A DNA stretch of 64,000 bases from Symbiodinium natans (taxonomy: Eukaryota > Sar > Dinophyceae > Suessiales > Symbiodiniaceae): positions 197,501 through 261,500 of the forward strand of contig CAJNDS010001347.1 in assembly GCA_905221605.1 (NCBI GenBank). The letters run 5' to 3'. This document shows, piece by piece, positions 1 to 9,982 of this stretch. The notes beneath the pieces were generated by a model, which was given only the letters and a program-made list of their open reading frames with translations, had not been told where the DNA came from and did not search any database. Position 1 is the first letter of the stretch; every line of letters begins with the position of its first letter. The position numbers and the translations under genes were made by a program.

Positions 1-109
1 AAAACCTAAACCCTAATCCCTAAACTTCAAACCCCAAACCCTAAACCCTAAACCCGAAACCCTAAACCCGAAACCCTAAACCCGAAACCCTAAACCCTAA
101 ACCCTGGCC

Positions 110-203
110 CGGATCCTCCGGCGACGCTGCAGACCAGGGGAGGATCACCACCAGCAACTCAGCCCTCGGTTCGGGGAGGTTTAGAGTTTGCTTCGGCCCC
201 TAA
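110..203 (-). CDS. Exon fragment, probable end of a ubiquitin-like module
   Basis: Minus-strand open segment of about 30 codons containing AELLVVILPWSAASPEDP. In dinoflagellate ankyrin-repeat proteins an N-terminal ubiquitin-like stretch often ends with a hydrophobic strand of this kind (family knowledge). The segment lies downstream, on the minus strand, of the LGVPRFRQ exon at 783-915, so the two may belong to one gene. No ankyrin repeat is visible inside the window, and the gene would run out of its left edge. ITS blocks bound it on both sides. Exact splice sites are not resolved. Confidence 0.35.
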
Positions 204-583
204 GACCTCGGATGCAGTACCCTAAACCCTAAACCCTAAACCCTAAAACCTAAACCCTAAACCCTAAACCCTGCACCCCGAAATGGCAGAGGGTCGAGGG
301 GGTCAGGGTCATTTTTTGAAGAACAAAAGGTTTATGTAGGGTTTAGGGTTTTACTAGGGCTTCACCAAGATCAGACCTCTCAAGAAGATTTCGGGGTTGA
401 TCTAGATTCCGGAGCCACTCTGGTGCCCAAGCGAATTCTTAAAGGCGAACACGGAGACGCAGAAGTTCAATCCAAGTGAGGCCCTAGACCCTAAACCCTA
501 AACCCTAAACCCTAAAACCCTAAAACCCTAAACCCTAAACCCCAAACCCCAAACCCTAAACCAACCTGACTTGGCAGGGCCCA

Positions 584-805
584 GTGGCTTGGTCTTGAAG
601 GGAATCAGGGGGGCCCTATATATACCCTTCAAGGGATTATATAGGGTACCTCATTCTCGCATTCCCTACTAATCAACAGTAAGAAAGAGCCCCGTGGCTT
701 GGTCTTGAAGGAGGTGGCCCTGAACCCTAAACCCTAAACCCTAAACCCTAAACCCTAAACCCTAAACCCTAAACCGGGCCCGGTGGCTTGGTCTTGAAGG
801 AGGTG
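584..805 (-). repeat. Exon piece present three times around two insertions
   Basis: The word GTGGCTTGGTCTTGAAGG (+ strand) occurs at 584-601, 694-711 and 783-800. The last two copies extend to 23 bp (694-716 and 783-805). The first interval contains a small inverted element (~617-690) and the second contains a CCCTAAA block (~723-775). On the minus strand the word encodes SFKTKP and continues the frame of the upstream exon. This suggests two separate insertions, each flanked by a duplicate of the same exon segment. Confidence 0.7.
617..690. mobile_element. Small palindromic element, copy 1 of 2
   Basis: Contains CCCTATATATACCCTTCAAGG, then GGGTACCTCATTC, then TTCCCTACTAA and AGTAAGA. A related copy sits at about 23,493-23,581 with the same order of motifs (CCTATAT, GAAAGGGTATATATA, GGGTGCCTCATTCCC, TTCCCTACTAA, GAGTAAGA). 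Presence at two unlinked sites supports a non-autonomous mobile element. No TSD could be assigned. Confidence 0.55.
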
Positions 806-915
806 AGCTTCTGCTCGTCACTCAGAGGCTGCGGCTCGTCATGTGCGGTGAGTTGCTGTCGGAAGCGTGGGACGCCCAGGCGCTGGTGAAGATACCTCAG
901 GGTCTTCGGGAGCCT
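783..915 (-). CDS. Exon with ubiquitin-like segment
   Basis: Minus-strand open segment of ~44 codons beginning RLPKTLRYLHQRLGVPRF and ending in SDEQKLTSFKTKP. The LHQRLGVPRFRQQL core followed by an acidic loop and LSDEQKL resembles the ubiquitin-like beta-grasp segment at the N-terminus of many dinoflagellate ankyrin-repeat proteins (from family knowledge, no search done). Likely role: protein-protein contact. The exon ends at a telomeric repeat that reads GTTTAGGG on the coding strand and so offers a GT donor. The start of the gene lies further right and was not found. Confidence 0.5.
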
Positions 916-1971
916 TAAGGTTTAGGGTTTAGGGTTTAGGGTTTAGGGTTTAGGTTTAGGGTTTAGGGTTTAGGGTTTAGGGTTTAGGGTTTAGGGTTTA
1001 GGGTTTAGGGTTTAGGGTTTAGGGTTTAGGGTTTAGGGTTACCCTCAACCCTAAACCCTACGCGTACATAATGCTTTATGTAGGGCTTGTAGGGCTTAAG
1101 GCCGTTTGCCTCGAGCATATACGTTTTAGGCGATCAGTAGCTATATAGGAACCCAGAACGAAAAATATTAAAGTGTAGTACTCCAAAACCTAGATACGTC
1201 CCCGAATTCTAGTAGCTTCGGGCTTCTGCCTGAAGGCTCCAATGTGGTGCCTGTTTAGGTTCGTTATAAGGGTCGTTTAGTACTGCACGAACTTTTGAGT
1301 GACCTAGAAGGGCTCTTTGGGGGTTTAAGGTTTAGGGTTTAGGGGCTTTGGGGCTCAGGGGCTCAGGGCTTAGAGTTTTGGATCGTTTCTGGGGCTTTCG
1401 AGGGGTCTTGAAGGCTTGGGGTCTTGGGGTTGAGGGTTTAGGGGAGTTAGGGGATGTGGGGTTCTTTTGGGTTCTGGGTTCTGAGGGCCCTAGGGAGTAC
1501 CAGGCGGCCTCTTCAATCCCAGGACAGAGTCGCCAAAGCCAGCGGCCAGTGCCTCGGAAATAGTGGTAAATCCTGAAGCCTAAATCACATGGGATTGAGG
1601 CCTTTAGGGTGGAACCCTAAACCCTAAACCCTAAACCCTAAACCCTAAACCCCAAACCCTAAACCCTAAACCCAGTTGAGGGTTTAGGAGGCCCCTCGGG
1701 GACCAAAAGCACTCTGAAAGTGGCTAGGGCTGAACAATGGGGCTTAATTGGAGCTCAGGGTTTAGGGTTGAAAGCTGAGATACAGCAGAGATCCTTTCGC
1801 TACTAGACTGTAGTCCCAAGTATGGTCTATGGCTGCCTAAGCCCTAAAACCTGAACCCTTACATACCTTTACACACTGTACACCCTAAAACCAGAAGTCG
1901 TTTTGGTGTTCACTTCCTGAAGGTCTATCCTGAGCCTTTTAAGCCCGAACCCTAAAGGGTTTAGGGTGTAG

Positions 1972-2056
1972 GGTTAATAACAGTCTTTACTCGGGATTAT
2001 AATCGGGTTACTATAATCCCCATAAAGGACTGTTAGTATAAGGGAGACCATCCCAA
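1972..2056. mobile_element. MITE of the AACAGTCC/ACATCCC family
   Basis: Imperfect palindrome: AACAGTC, GGGATTATAATCGGG, CTATAATCCCCAT, GGACTGTTAGTATAAGGG, CCATCCCAA. Relatives lie at 4496-4720, 8561-8664, ~31,500-31,583 and ~53,970-54,060. No coding capacity. Confidence 0.6.
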
Positions 2057-2761
2057 CCTAAAGCCAAAAAAAAACGCTGTGGCGCTTGTTGGAAACCGGG
2101 TGTTTGGTGGCATTCGTCAAAACTGCACTTATTGGAAAAGTGGCCAAACACGCATTTGACAAAACGCACCAGGTGTTCAACAGTGCGGAGGGGTGCGTTT
2201 AATGGTGCGTTTTGAGTGCATGTGTTGGAAGCTTTTGGAAAAAGTTGAGGCCTTAGACTTCAGGATTTCACTGCTTTGGGCCTCGGGTTCACGGGTTTAG
2301 GCGACACGGCTTAGGACATTTTAATTGCACTGCTTTGGGAGTTTAGGGCATACGTTTAGGAGTTGAGGCCTGGGGTTCCGGGGCTTTGGGTATACGGTCT
2401 GCTTAGGAGTTTAGGGTTTAGGGTTTAAGGTTCGGGTTCAGGGGTTTGGGCGTACGCTTTACGTTGGCTTTCACGGCTTCGGGCCTCCGCGCCAGGGGTT
2501 TAGGTCTCGTGCTTCGGGCCAAAACCCCTTTAAACCATGTCCTGAACCCCTGTCCTGAAAGATTCTCGCCCAACAGTGACGGAACCAACCCCCCCCCCCC
2601 CCCCAACCGCCATGTGCCTGCAAGTTTCTGTTGAAGCTTCTGTTGCTTTGTGTCGCAAATTTGTTCGACACCTCAAGGAAACCAGAAGCAACGCCGAAGA
2701 AAGCCTCCCGATTGCCTAGAGGTGCCGTCACCAAACACAAACCTTGCACCAAAGTCTACCA

Positions 2762-2926
2762 CTTGGAGGTTCATGGTACGTACTAACCAACAATAAGTGT
2801 ATGTATAACTGTACTTATAATCAACATATCAGGGCACTTAAGGGGCTTGAAAGTGGGTTCTAAGTACAGTTATGATTGGATAATTATGATTGGATAACAA
2901 CTACCATGAACCTCCAAGTCTCCAAG
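2762..2926. mobile_element. MITE family CTTGGAGGTTCATGGTA, copy 1
   Basis: Terminal inverted repeats CTTGGAGGTTCATGGTA and TACCATGAACCTCCAAG enclose an AT-rich centre that also folds (AACTGTACTTATAA against TAAGTACAGTTATGATTGG). TACCA occurs immediately before (2757-2761) and after (2927-2931). The right end carries a short extra TCTCCAAG. Non-autonomous: no ORF. Other copies: 5260-5403, 10,992-11,132, 11,840-12,086, and a partial one at ~54,913-54,984. Confidence 0.8.
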
Positions 2927-3023
2927 TACCAAAGGAACGCAGGGGTGCGGCCAAGCCGCAGCCAACTCCGCGGCATCAAGGGACACCACCTAGCGGCCGC
3001 CACATAAACCCACTCCTAGTTTC

Positions 3024-3120
3024 CTAGTTCATGGTTGGGACAGTATTAAAGAAATACGACATTGAGTTTAAGTACCCTTAAACTCTTAAACATGTAAAAT
3101 GTTACCCCACTATGACAAAG
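3024..3120. mobile_element. 97-bp element of the CATGGTTGGG family
   Basis: Begins CTAGTTCATGGTTGGGA and ends CCCCACTATGACAAAG. The same termini occur at 34,611-34,704 and 40,069-40,165, the latter also exactly 97 bp. The interior shares TTTAAGTACCCTT and CATGTAAAATG with the 40 kb copy. No clear TSD at this copy (TTTC against CCTC). Confidence 0.75.
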
Positions 3121-3215
3121 CCTCTGAACCTTGGGGTTTAGGGTTTCATCAGGGTGTGGGGTTTTAAGGTGGGTGCCCCTACATCCTAACCCTCAACGCC
3201 CTCAACCCGAAACCC

Positions 3216-3345
3216 TCGCGAGTTGTGGACTGCTCTGAGTCGCCTTTGGTTGGAAAGCCTCCAGATACGTCTGCCAGAGCAAATCCGCGAGCACCATGGC
3301 AAACCGGGGAAAGGGGACACCCCTCCGCGAAGCCAGTAGTGGAAA
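3216..3345 (-). pseudogene. Possible decayed reverse-transcriptase fragment
   Basis: One minus-strand frame contains GFAEGCPLSP, like the GCPLSP motif of LINE reverse transcriptases. A second frame, shifted by one base just after, contains RFAMVLADLLWQTYLEAF, like the hydrophobic helix that usually follows. Together they suggest a frameshifted retroelement remnant. Each frame alone could be chance or an ordinary exon, so this is weak. Confidence 0.25.
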
Positions 3346-3816
3346 CCCTAAACCCTAAACCCTAAATTCTGAACCCTAAACCCCGGGGGCGCTCAACCTT
3401 TGCCGGAAATGACTGCCAGGGTCGCAGTATCTGAGGTGGCAGGCCCAGCCAGCTGGCAATCTCGAAGAGCGGGGCTCGTGGCAGGTTTAGGGTTTAGGGT
3501 TTAGGGTTTAGGGTTTAGGGTTTAGGGTTTGACCAAGTCAGTGCAGTAACCTGCTAACCCGGTGCCCTGCTAGCACGCGATTTCGATGCGCGCTTCCCGT
3601 AGCCACCCACATGCTGGTGGCCTCACGACTTGGGACAAAGCCCCAGACCGGGGGAAGGGTCGTTAGTAGGGTTTAGGGTTTAGGGTTTAGGGTTCAGGGT
3701 TTAGGGTTTAGGGTTTGTTTTGACCCCTCAACTACCCTTAGCAAGGGTATAAGAAGGGGAACTCAAGGCACGGAAGAGTCTATAACGGGCTCTTAATTGG
3801 GGAACCCGAACATACC

Positions 3817-3948
3817 CCATATATGGTTGCGCCCCGGCGGGCCCAGGGATACCCAGGGGGGGGGGGGGGGGATACCCAGGGGGGGGGGGGGGATACCCAG
3901 GGGGGGGGGGGGAGGGGGCGCAGAACGCACAGCGCACAACCATATATA
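3817..3948. repeat. Inverted repeat enclosing three GGGATACCCAGG(n) units
   Basis: TATATGGTTGCGC near 3820 faces GCGCACAACCATATA near 3932. Between them GGGATACCCA plus a run of 11-14 G is repeated two to three times. It looks like a small palindromic element whose interior was expanded by slippage. Confidence 0.7.
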
Positions 3949-4495
3949 GAAAGAAATCTTGAATATTCATATGTATATAGATATATCTGTATATCAGGTA
4001 GGAGACCAAATTAGGGGACCACGCAACTTCCCCTAGGAAGAGGGCCGCGCGCCTCCTCACCCGACATCTTACGGACGGACATGGCCATCCCCGCATTGGC
4101 CGACATTCCGGCGTCGGCGAAGACGAAAGGATGGAGCCGAAAGGCCTACTCATGTGGGGTTTAAGGTTTTGGGGTTTTGGGGTTTTAGGGATTTAGGGTT
4201 TTGGGTTTCGGGTGTCGACCTAAACCTTAAACCCCCAAACCCTGAACCTTCTGGGCCTTAGGGTTCTAGGCATTGGGGTTTCAGGGCTTTGCGCTTAGGG
4301 GTCCGAGTTCCCATGCGAAGATGAACGAGTCTTTTGCGCGGAAGTTGTGGAAGTATCCCATAACGAGCTTCTGAAAAATACGCAAACCACCCTGAAAACC
4401 TCAAACTTCAATTCTCAACCATTAAGATACCCGAAAACAACCCTAACCCCAAAACCCTAAAGCCCAAGTAACCCTATGAAGTTACACATCGGCCT

Positions 4496-4720
4496 TGGGA
4501 TGTTTCCTTTTATACTAATCAGTCCTTAATAGCTTCGTTGCTAAGTTCATAAGCCCCAAAAAAGTGTACACTTTCAGTACTATAGGGGATTAGAGTATCC
4601 CGGAAAGCGTAAAGTGTACTCATTCAGCTACTAAGATAGGCAAATAGTACTCCCTATTGTCTGCCTATTGTATATAATCCCTACTATAAGGCACTGTTCA
4701 TCTAGGAGGGAACATCCCAA
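4496..4720. mobile_element. GGGATGTT/AACATCCC MITE, interrupted by another element
   Basis: Outer ends GGGATGTTTCC and GGGAACATCCC, with inner TATACTAATCAGTCCTTAATA and ACTATAAGGCACTGTT, match the AACAGTCC family. A 103-bp element (4533-4635) sits inside, flanked by ATAG duplications. Confidence 0.75.
4533..4635. mobile_element. Introner-type MITE (CTT...GCTACTAAG), nested, TSD ATAG
   Basis: Starts CTTCGTTGCTAAGTTCATAAG and ends ACTCATTCAGCTACTAAG. ATAG precedes it (4529-4532) and follows it (4636-4639). The second copy, 12,358-12,468, shares CATAAGCCCCAAAAAAG and GTAAAGTGTACTCA. It is inserted into another MITE, so it is the younger of the two. The CTT...AAG ends and 4-bp TSD match the elements that form introns at 12.4, 22.7 and 41 kb. 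Confidence 0.85.
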
Positions 4721-5023
4721 ATTCGGCCATTATTTGAAGAAGTCAATGCCTGGGGGGGGGTGGGGGGGGGGGGGAACCCCCAGGCACAAGCCTAAACGGT
4801 GGACGCTCAACCCCATCAAAGTGATGTTGAGTCTGGCTGTGTCGTTCGAGCAACTCAAGTTATACTTTTGTACTATGATTCTACTGTATACTAGTCTACC
4901 ATTGTACAAATATACCATTATACTATTGTGCTGCTATACTGTCTACGATTATACTATTAGCCTATTATATTCGCCTATCACCAAACTGCAAACCCTGAAC
5001 CCTCGTCAGGTTTTCGATGATTA

Positions 5024-5143
5024 CAGGGTGGGGCCCCCTTACTATACTAACTGTAGTTAAGGGACTTATGACCTAACTTAGGGTCCTTATAACCCAACTT
5101 AGGGCCCTTATAACTCTACTTACAACTAGGGGGCCCCACCCTG
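5024..5143. mobile_element. 120-bp TA-flanked MITE (CAGGGTGGGGCCCC), copy 1
   Basis: Near-perfect inverted repeats CAGGGTGGGGCCCCCTTA and CTAGGGGGCCCCACCCTG are flanked by TA on both sides (5022-5023, 5144-5145). The interior has stepwise TTAGGGTCCTTATAACC motifs. Copies 2 and 3 (28,041-28,160; 48,568-48,687) are also exactly 120 bp with TA on both sides, as for Tc1/mariner-type non-autonomous elements. Confidence 0.9.
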
Positions 5144-5259
5144 TAGTGTTTAGGGTTTAGGGTTTAGGGTTTAGGGTTTAGGGTTTAGGGTTTAGGGTTT
5201 AGGGTTTGAAAGAGATTTCTGGGGACTTCAGGGTTTGGGGCTCAAGGGTGAGGATGTTA

Positions 5260-5403
5260 CTTGGAGGTTCGTGTACTTATTAACCAATGAAAAACTGTGC
5301 TTTTTTTTACCCACTTCTAAGCCTTTTTTAAGTGCTCTAATATGGTTGACATGTACAGTAAGAGTCAGTTATAATTGGTTAAAACGTACCATGAACCTCC
5401 AAG
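5260..5403. mobile_element. MITE family CTTGGAGGTTCATGGTA, copy 2
   Basis: CTTGGAGGTTCGTGTACTTAT at the left and GTACCATGAACCTCCAAG at the right, with AGTCAGTTATAATTGG inside. Flanked by TA on each side, but other copies do not keep TA, so the TSD rule for this family is unresolved. Confidence 0.8.
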
Positions 5404-5698
5404 TAGGGAAACACCAAGCCCCCTTTTGTTCTTTGCCTGGGGCGGCGGTTTGTGCAGCGCGGTGCTAGACACACCAGGCGCAGCGGTTGCGATGCCTAGG
5501 AACCTCCGGAAGGGACCTTCTGTGTCGTCTTCATAGTAGCAATGTAGCCTTGCAGGTCTAGCCTAAACAAGAACTGCAGTTCCGTTCTAGCTACTTCACC
5601 CTAAACCCTAAACCCTAAAGCCTAATTCCTAAACCCTAAACCCTAAACCCTGAACCGTGGGTCTTAAGGCTTTAGGGGTGAAAGGCATACGCCCACCA

Positions 5699-5775
5699 TG
5701 TCAGAGGCAGGACCCCTCCGGGGGTAGACGCGCCTGTGTGTGCCACGTGTACCCTCGGCCACTTCCTGCCCTGGG
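5699..5775 (-). CDS. Candidate exon, function unknown
   Basis: Minus-strand open segment containing GRKWPRVHVAHTGASTPGG and VLPLTWWAYA between ITS-like blocks. Composition is exon-like. No family recognised. Confidence 0.3.
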
Positions 5776-5966
5776 GTGGGGTTTAGGTTTAGGGTTTAGG
5801 GTTTAGGGCTTAGGGCTTAGGGTTTAGGGTTTAGGGTTTAGGGTTTAGGGTTTAGATTTTAGGGTCTAGGGCAATTGGCTTGAAAGGGCCTGTTACCCAA
5901 AGCCTGAACCCTAAACCCTATGCCTACAAACTGAAACCCGATCTAACCCTGAATCCTATCAGATAT

Positions 5967-6086
5967 CTAGCTCGCCCCAAGAGTACCCTGGGAATAAAAA
6001 TGGTGCCCTTTTTGGTTTAAAGAGGCTTACTTATACAGGAACCTGAATCCTAACAGAGAGAATAAGCGCCTACTCTGGGTCCTTAG
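5967..6086. mobile_element. MITE family CTAGRCCCAAGAGTAACC, copy 1
   Basis: Left end CTAGCTCGCCCCAAGAGTA, right end TACTCTGGGTCCTTAG. The interior has GGTGCCCTTTTTGGTTTAAAG, TATACAGGAACCTGAA and ACAGAGAGAATAAG. Related copies: ~24,299-24,418, 29,448-29,550, ~47,363-47,460, ~47,904-48,015. Flanking words ATAT and ATAA match at 3 of 4 bases. Confidence 0.7.
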
Positions 6087-6174
6087 ATAAGGTTTCAGGG
6101 CATGGGGCTCAGGGTTTCGGGCCAAGGGGCTTGGGGAGTAACCCCGTAAACCCCAAACCCTGCAAAACTCCAAA

Positions 6175-6335
6175 ACCCCATGAACCCTATAAACCCTATA
6201 AACCCCATAAACCCCATAAACCCTATAAACCCTATAAACCCTATAAACCCTAAAAACCCTCTCAACCCTGTAAACCCTATAAACCCTATAAACCCTATAA
6301 ACCGCATAAACCCTATAAACCCTATAAAACCCTAA
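6175..6335 (+). repeat. Variant telomere-like array CCCTATAAA
   Basis: More than a dozen units of AACCCTATAA or AACCCCATAA. The long open frames here encode repeated FIGFIGFMG or VYRVYRVY and are a by-product of the repeat, not genes. Confidence 0.9.
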
Positions 6336-7554
6336 ACCCGAAAGATCCTGTAAACCTTGAACCTTGAGACCCAAAGCCCTAGAACTGCATCGTGCACTTT
6401 GGCATCTCATCTCGGCGGCGCAAACCATCCCTGTGAGAAGAAGGGGCTTAAGGGGTTTAGGGTTTAGGGTTTAGGGTTTAGGGTTTGGGGGGTTATGGGC
6501 TTTTGGGGATTTTGGGGTAGGGGCTTTAGGGTAGGTCTTCGGGTTTAGGGGGTTTAGGGATTGAGGTCTGGGGTGTTTGGGGCCTTTCTGGTTCTTGCGG
6601 CTTTCTGCTTGATGTTGAGTGGGCTTCATACAGGATTTCTAAGGTTTGGGGTTGTGCCATGGGTAAAGGAGGCTGTTCGGCATCGTCCAGCAACCGACTT
6701 CACCCGTTGTACACTTTCTGGTTCGATTTGCTGTGGTTCTACGGGACCCTACGCGCTAAACCCTCAACCTGTAGCCCTAAACCCTAAACCCTAAACCCTA
6801 AGCCCTAAACCCTAAACCCTAAGCCCTAAACCCTAAACCCTAAAGCCTAAACCCCAAACCCGAAACCCGAAGTAGCAGGTTAGGGTTGAGGGATGTTTGG
6901 GAGGGTGTAGGGTTGCGGGCTTAGGAGTGCTTGCAGGGAGTCAGTTGGGATCCCACCCACACCCGGTTTAGGGCGTTTAGGGTTTAGGGTTTGGGGTTTA
7001 GGGTTAAACTCTGAACCCTAAACCTGATCAAAAGAGTTTAGAGGATTTAGGGGGCTTAGCCCTAAACCCTAAACCCTAAACCCTAAACCCTAAAACCCTC
7101 AGCCCTCAGCGCCTTGGCCATGTCCAGCGGCTTGTTCAGGAAAGGAGCGGCCTCTAGGAGTTTAGGGCTTTGCGGAGTAGGGTTCAGGGTTTCGGGGTTA
7201 GGGTTTAGGTCTTTTTCGGAGTAGGGTTCAGGGTTTAAGGGGTGAATACCGTATAATAGGGTACATTATAGTAGGGTATGTTTGGGTATATGGTCTAGGC
7301 TTTAGGGCTCGTAGTAGGGCTTATTGGAAGGTTTGCAAGGTTTATAGGGTTTAGGGTTTAGGGTTGTCACAAGGGTTTAGGGTTTAGGGTGGGTATGTCA
7401 GGGTATGTAGTTCGGGTAGATTAGGGCATATCGGGCATATAGGGCTCTGGGAATGTAGGGCTCTTGGGGGGCTTTTCAGGTTTGATGGGATGCACTTGGG
7501 GTATACGGGGCTTATGGGTACAAAAAACGGTTATGTATGTGTGCCTGTATGTAA

Positions 7555-7610
7555 GTATGTACATATATATATATAGATAGATAGATAGATTGATTGATTG
7601 ATGATAGATG
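7555..7610 (+). repeat. TATA/GATA/GATT microsatellite
   Basis: Runs of TATATATA, GATAGATAGATA and TTGATTGATTGA within a diverged telomere-like stretch (GGGTATGTAGGG words, ~7240-7860) in which no gene is visible. Confidence 0.9.
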
Positions 7611-8079
7611 ATCGATAGGTATATGTAGGGCTTAAAGGGTTTAACAGGGTTTGGGGTTTATAGCGTATATTAGGGTATATAGGCTACATGGGGATTATAG
7701 GGTCTATGAGGGTATATGAGGGTATGTAGGGCATATTCGGGTATGTAGGGTAGGTAATGTAGGGTTTATAGGGTGTATCAGGGTATGTAGGGTATGTAGG
7801 GTATAATAGTGTATATAGGGTATGTATTAGGGTTTCTAGGATTTGCAGGGTGTATAGGGTTTGCGGGTCCCCCCAAACCCCTCTGGGGCTCTAAAGCCAC
7901 GAAGTCCTCTCAACAGCTCCCCCCCCCCCGCCCCCTGAGTTCAGGCAGATTGGAGGGGTAGGATGTGCAGGTTTTGAGCCCCAAAGCCCCAAAGCCACGA
8001 ACCCTAAACCCTAAACCCAAGCCCCTAAACCCTAAACCCTAAACCCTAAACCCTAAACCCTAAACCCTAAACCCTGCAT

Positions 8080-8155
8080 CCCGTAGCGTCACCTGCAGCA
8101 GTGGGGCTGCCTTGGCGCCCAGCTGCTGCCACGCCTGGCAAGGGGAGGCTGCCTG
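8080..8155 (-). CDS. Candidate exon, function unknown
   Basis: Minus-strand open segment QAASPCQAWQQLGAKAAPLL followed by QVTLRDAG, bounded by a telomeric block on each side. No family recognised. Confidence 0.3.
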
Positions 8156-8560
8156 AAAATCTGGGTTTAGGGTTTAGGGCTAGGTTTTAGGGTTTAGGGT
8201 TTAGGGTTTAGGGTTTAGGGTTTAGGGTTTAGGGTTTAGGGTTTGGGGGGGTGCGGGGGTTGCTCGTGTAGTGAAGATGGAATGATTGAAGAAGGAATGC
8301 AACTATAGAAGGTACCTAAACTTCATTGGCTCAGCGCCTTGGGCTCGCTTGACTTGCTTCGAGAGTTCTCAGCGCCGCAATCATTCCCAAAACCCTAAAC
8401 CCTAAACCCTAAACCCTAAACCCTAAACCCTAAACCCTATACACCCCCAAGCCAAACACGTGAAACATCAAAAGGCTTGTGGGTTTAGGCTTTCGGGTTG
8501 AGAATCCAAACCCCGAACTTTGCGACAAAACCCTAGCGCCTTCGGATGTTCACCCTTAGA

Positions 8561-8664
8561 CAAACAGTCCTGAATAGGGAGTATAATGGGGGGTACTGAG
8601 GGTTTAGGGTTTAGGGTTTAGTAATCCCTTTTGAGGACTGTTATTTCAGGAGGAACATCCGTTG
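8561..8664. mobile_element. AACAGTCC/ACATCC MITE carrying a telomeric-repeat insert
   Basis: AAACAGTCCTGAATAGGG at the left and TTTTGAGGACTGTTATTTCAG plus GGAACATCC at the right belong to the family seen at 53,970. Three TTTAGGG units (8606-8630) interrupt its centre. Confidence 0.65.
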
Positions 8665-8772
8665 TCAGGCCCAACACTGCAGGCCCGGCACCTTCGAGCG
8701 CGTGAGCTCCAGACTTATGGAGCTGCGGGTTTTGGGCTTCGGAGGGGGGAGGTTTAACGGTTTAGGGTGCCA

Positions 8773-8838
8773 GGGTTTAGGGTTTGGGGTTTTGGGGTTT
8801 TGGGGTTTTGGGGTTTTGGGGTTTTGGGGTTTTGGGGT
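8773..8838 (+). repeat. TTTTGGGG octamer array
   Basis: Seven or so perfect GGGGTTTT units follow a TTTAGGG seed. TTTTGGGG is the telomere word of some ciliates, but here it is more simply an expanded slippage variant of the local heptamer. Confidence 0.85.
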
Positions 8839-9885
8839 TCCCTTAAACCGTCAACTCAAAGCCACCAGAGCCCAAACCCCCCCCCCCCCCCCCCAAAAGC
8901 CCAACACACCCCAAACTCGAACCCTCCCGAAACTACCGCAAACCTTCATGATCAACCCTATATCAGCCAGCAAGACCCAAGACGTAAACCCTAAACACCA
9001 AACCCTAAACCTCTCCAAACCCCCAAAAACCCGAAACATCAGCCCAATGAGCCCTATGAGCTCTGGAACCGAATCTGTTGGTTTAGGGTTTAGGGTTTAG
9101 AGTTTAGGGTTTAGGGTTTAGGGTGTAGGGTTTAGGGTTTAGGGACCTCAGCCCTCAAACCTCTCCCCCAAGACGCCATGGCCTTGAGATGGGCTGGATG
9201 TGATCTCGGCGCCTAGCACTTGGAAGGTTTCGGGTTTAGGGTTTAGGGCTTAGGGCTTAGGGTTTAGGGTTTAGGGTTTAGGGCTTAGGGTTTTAAAGGT
9301 TGAGGGGTCTCCAGCCCTCAAAAGTTGGGAGACTTGTGGGGCTTCCAGGGGCAATTTGTCCGGCCTTCGGGAGGAGGTTAAGTGCTGGAGTTTCTGGATT
9401 CCGGGTTTTGGGGAAAGCGGTTGTCTGGCAAGGTTTGGCCCGTACAACCCAAGCAAGAAGCATCCTAAACCCTAAACCCTGAACCCTAAACCCTGAACCC
9501 TAAACCCCAAACCCTGAACCCTAAACCCTAAACCCTCAACATTGAACCCTAAACCCTAAACCCTAATTTTGGCTACTCTCACCCTGGGTTGAGCCTTCGG
9601 GATGCGCGGATACTCTGTTGAAGTATTCCCTTGGGCACTGTCCCTACTTACCAGCAGACTTGCATACGGGGGGGCTTAGTGTATCTGTAAAAAGGGGACG
9701 CCAATGTCGAGGGGATGGGATGTGTAGCGCCTCGTCGGTGGAGGGTTTAGGGTTTAGGGCTTAGGGGTTGAGGGTTTAGTGATAAGGGTTTAGGGGTTGA
9801 GGGTTTAGGGGTTGAGGGTTTAGGGGTTTAGGGTTTAGGCCCTAAACCCCAAAGCCCAAACCCCAGAGCTTCAGAGGCTTGGAAA

Positions 9886-9982
9886 GGAGGCCTGATATCG
9901 CTGGCGCAGGAAGTTCCAGTACCTTGCAGGTCGGACGGGGGTGAACTGCCACAGCTTGCAATCAGAGTCGTCGTACCTTCGA
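9886..9982 (-). CDS. Candidate exon, function unknown
   Basis: Minus-strand open segment of ~32 codons with RRRYDDSDCKLWQFTPVRPA and RYWNFLRQRYQA. Aromatic- and arginine-rich; reads as authentic protein, but no family was recognised. Confidence 0.4.

Noticed and set aside
1-105. True chromosome end at the left edge
   Set aside because: Orientation (CCCTAAA at the left) would fit, but the array is short and degenerate and the same arrays recur internally in both orientations, so the window alone cannot support it.
5260-5403. TA target duplication for the CTTGGAGG family (Tc1/mariner-like)
   Set aside because: TA flanks this copy, but the 2,762 copy has TACCA and others are unclear, so no TSD rule can be stated.
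6027-6428. ORFs of 133 and 70 codons with VYRVYRVY and FIGFIGF
   Set aside because: Produced by the CCCTATAAA array.
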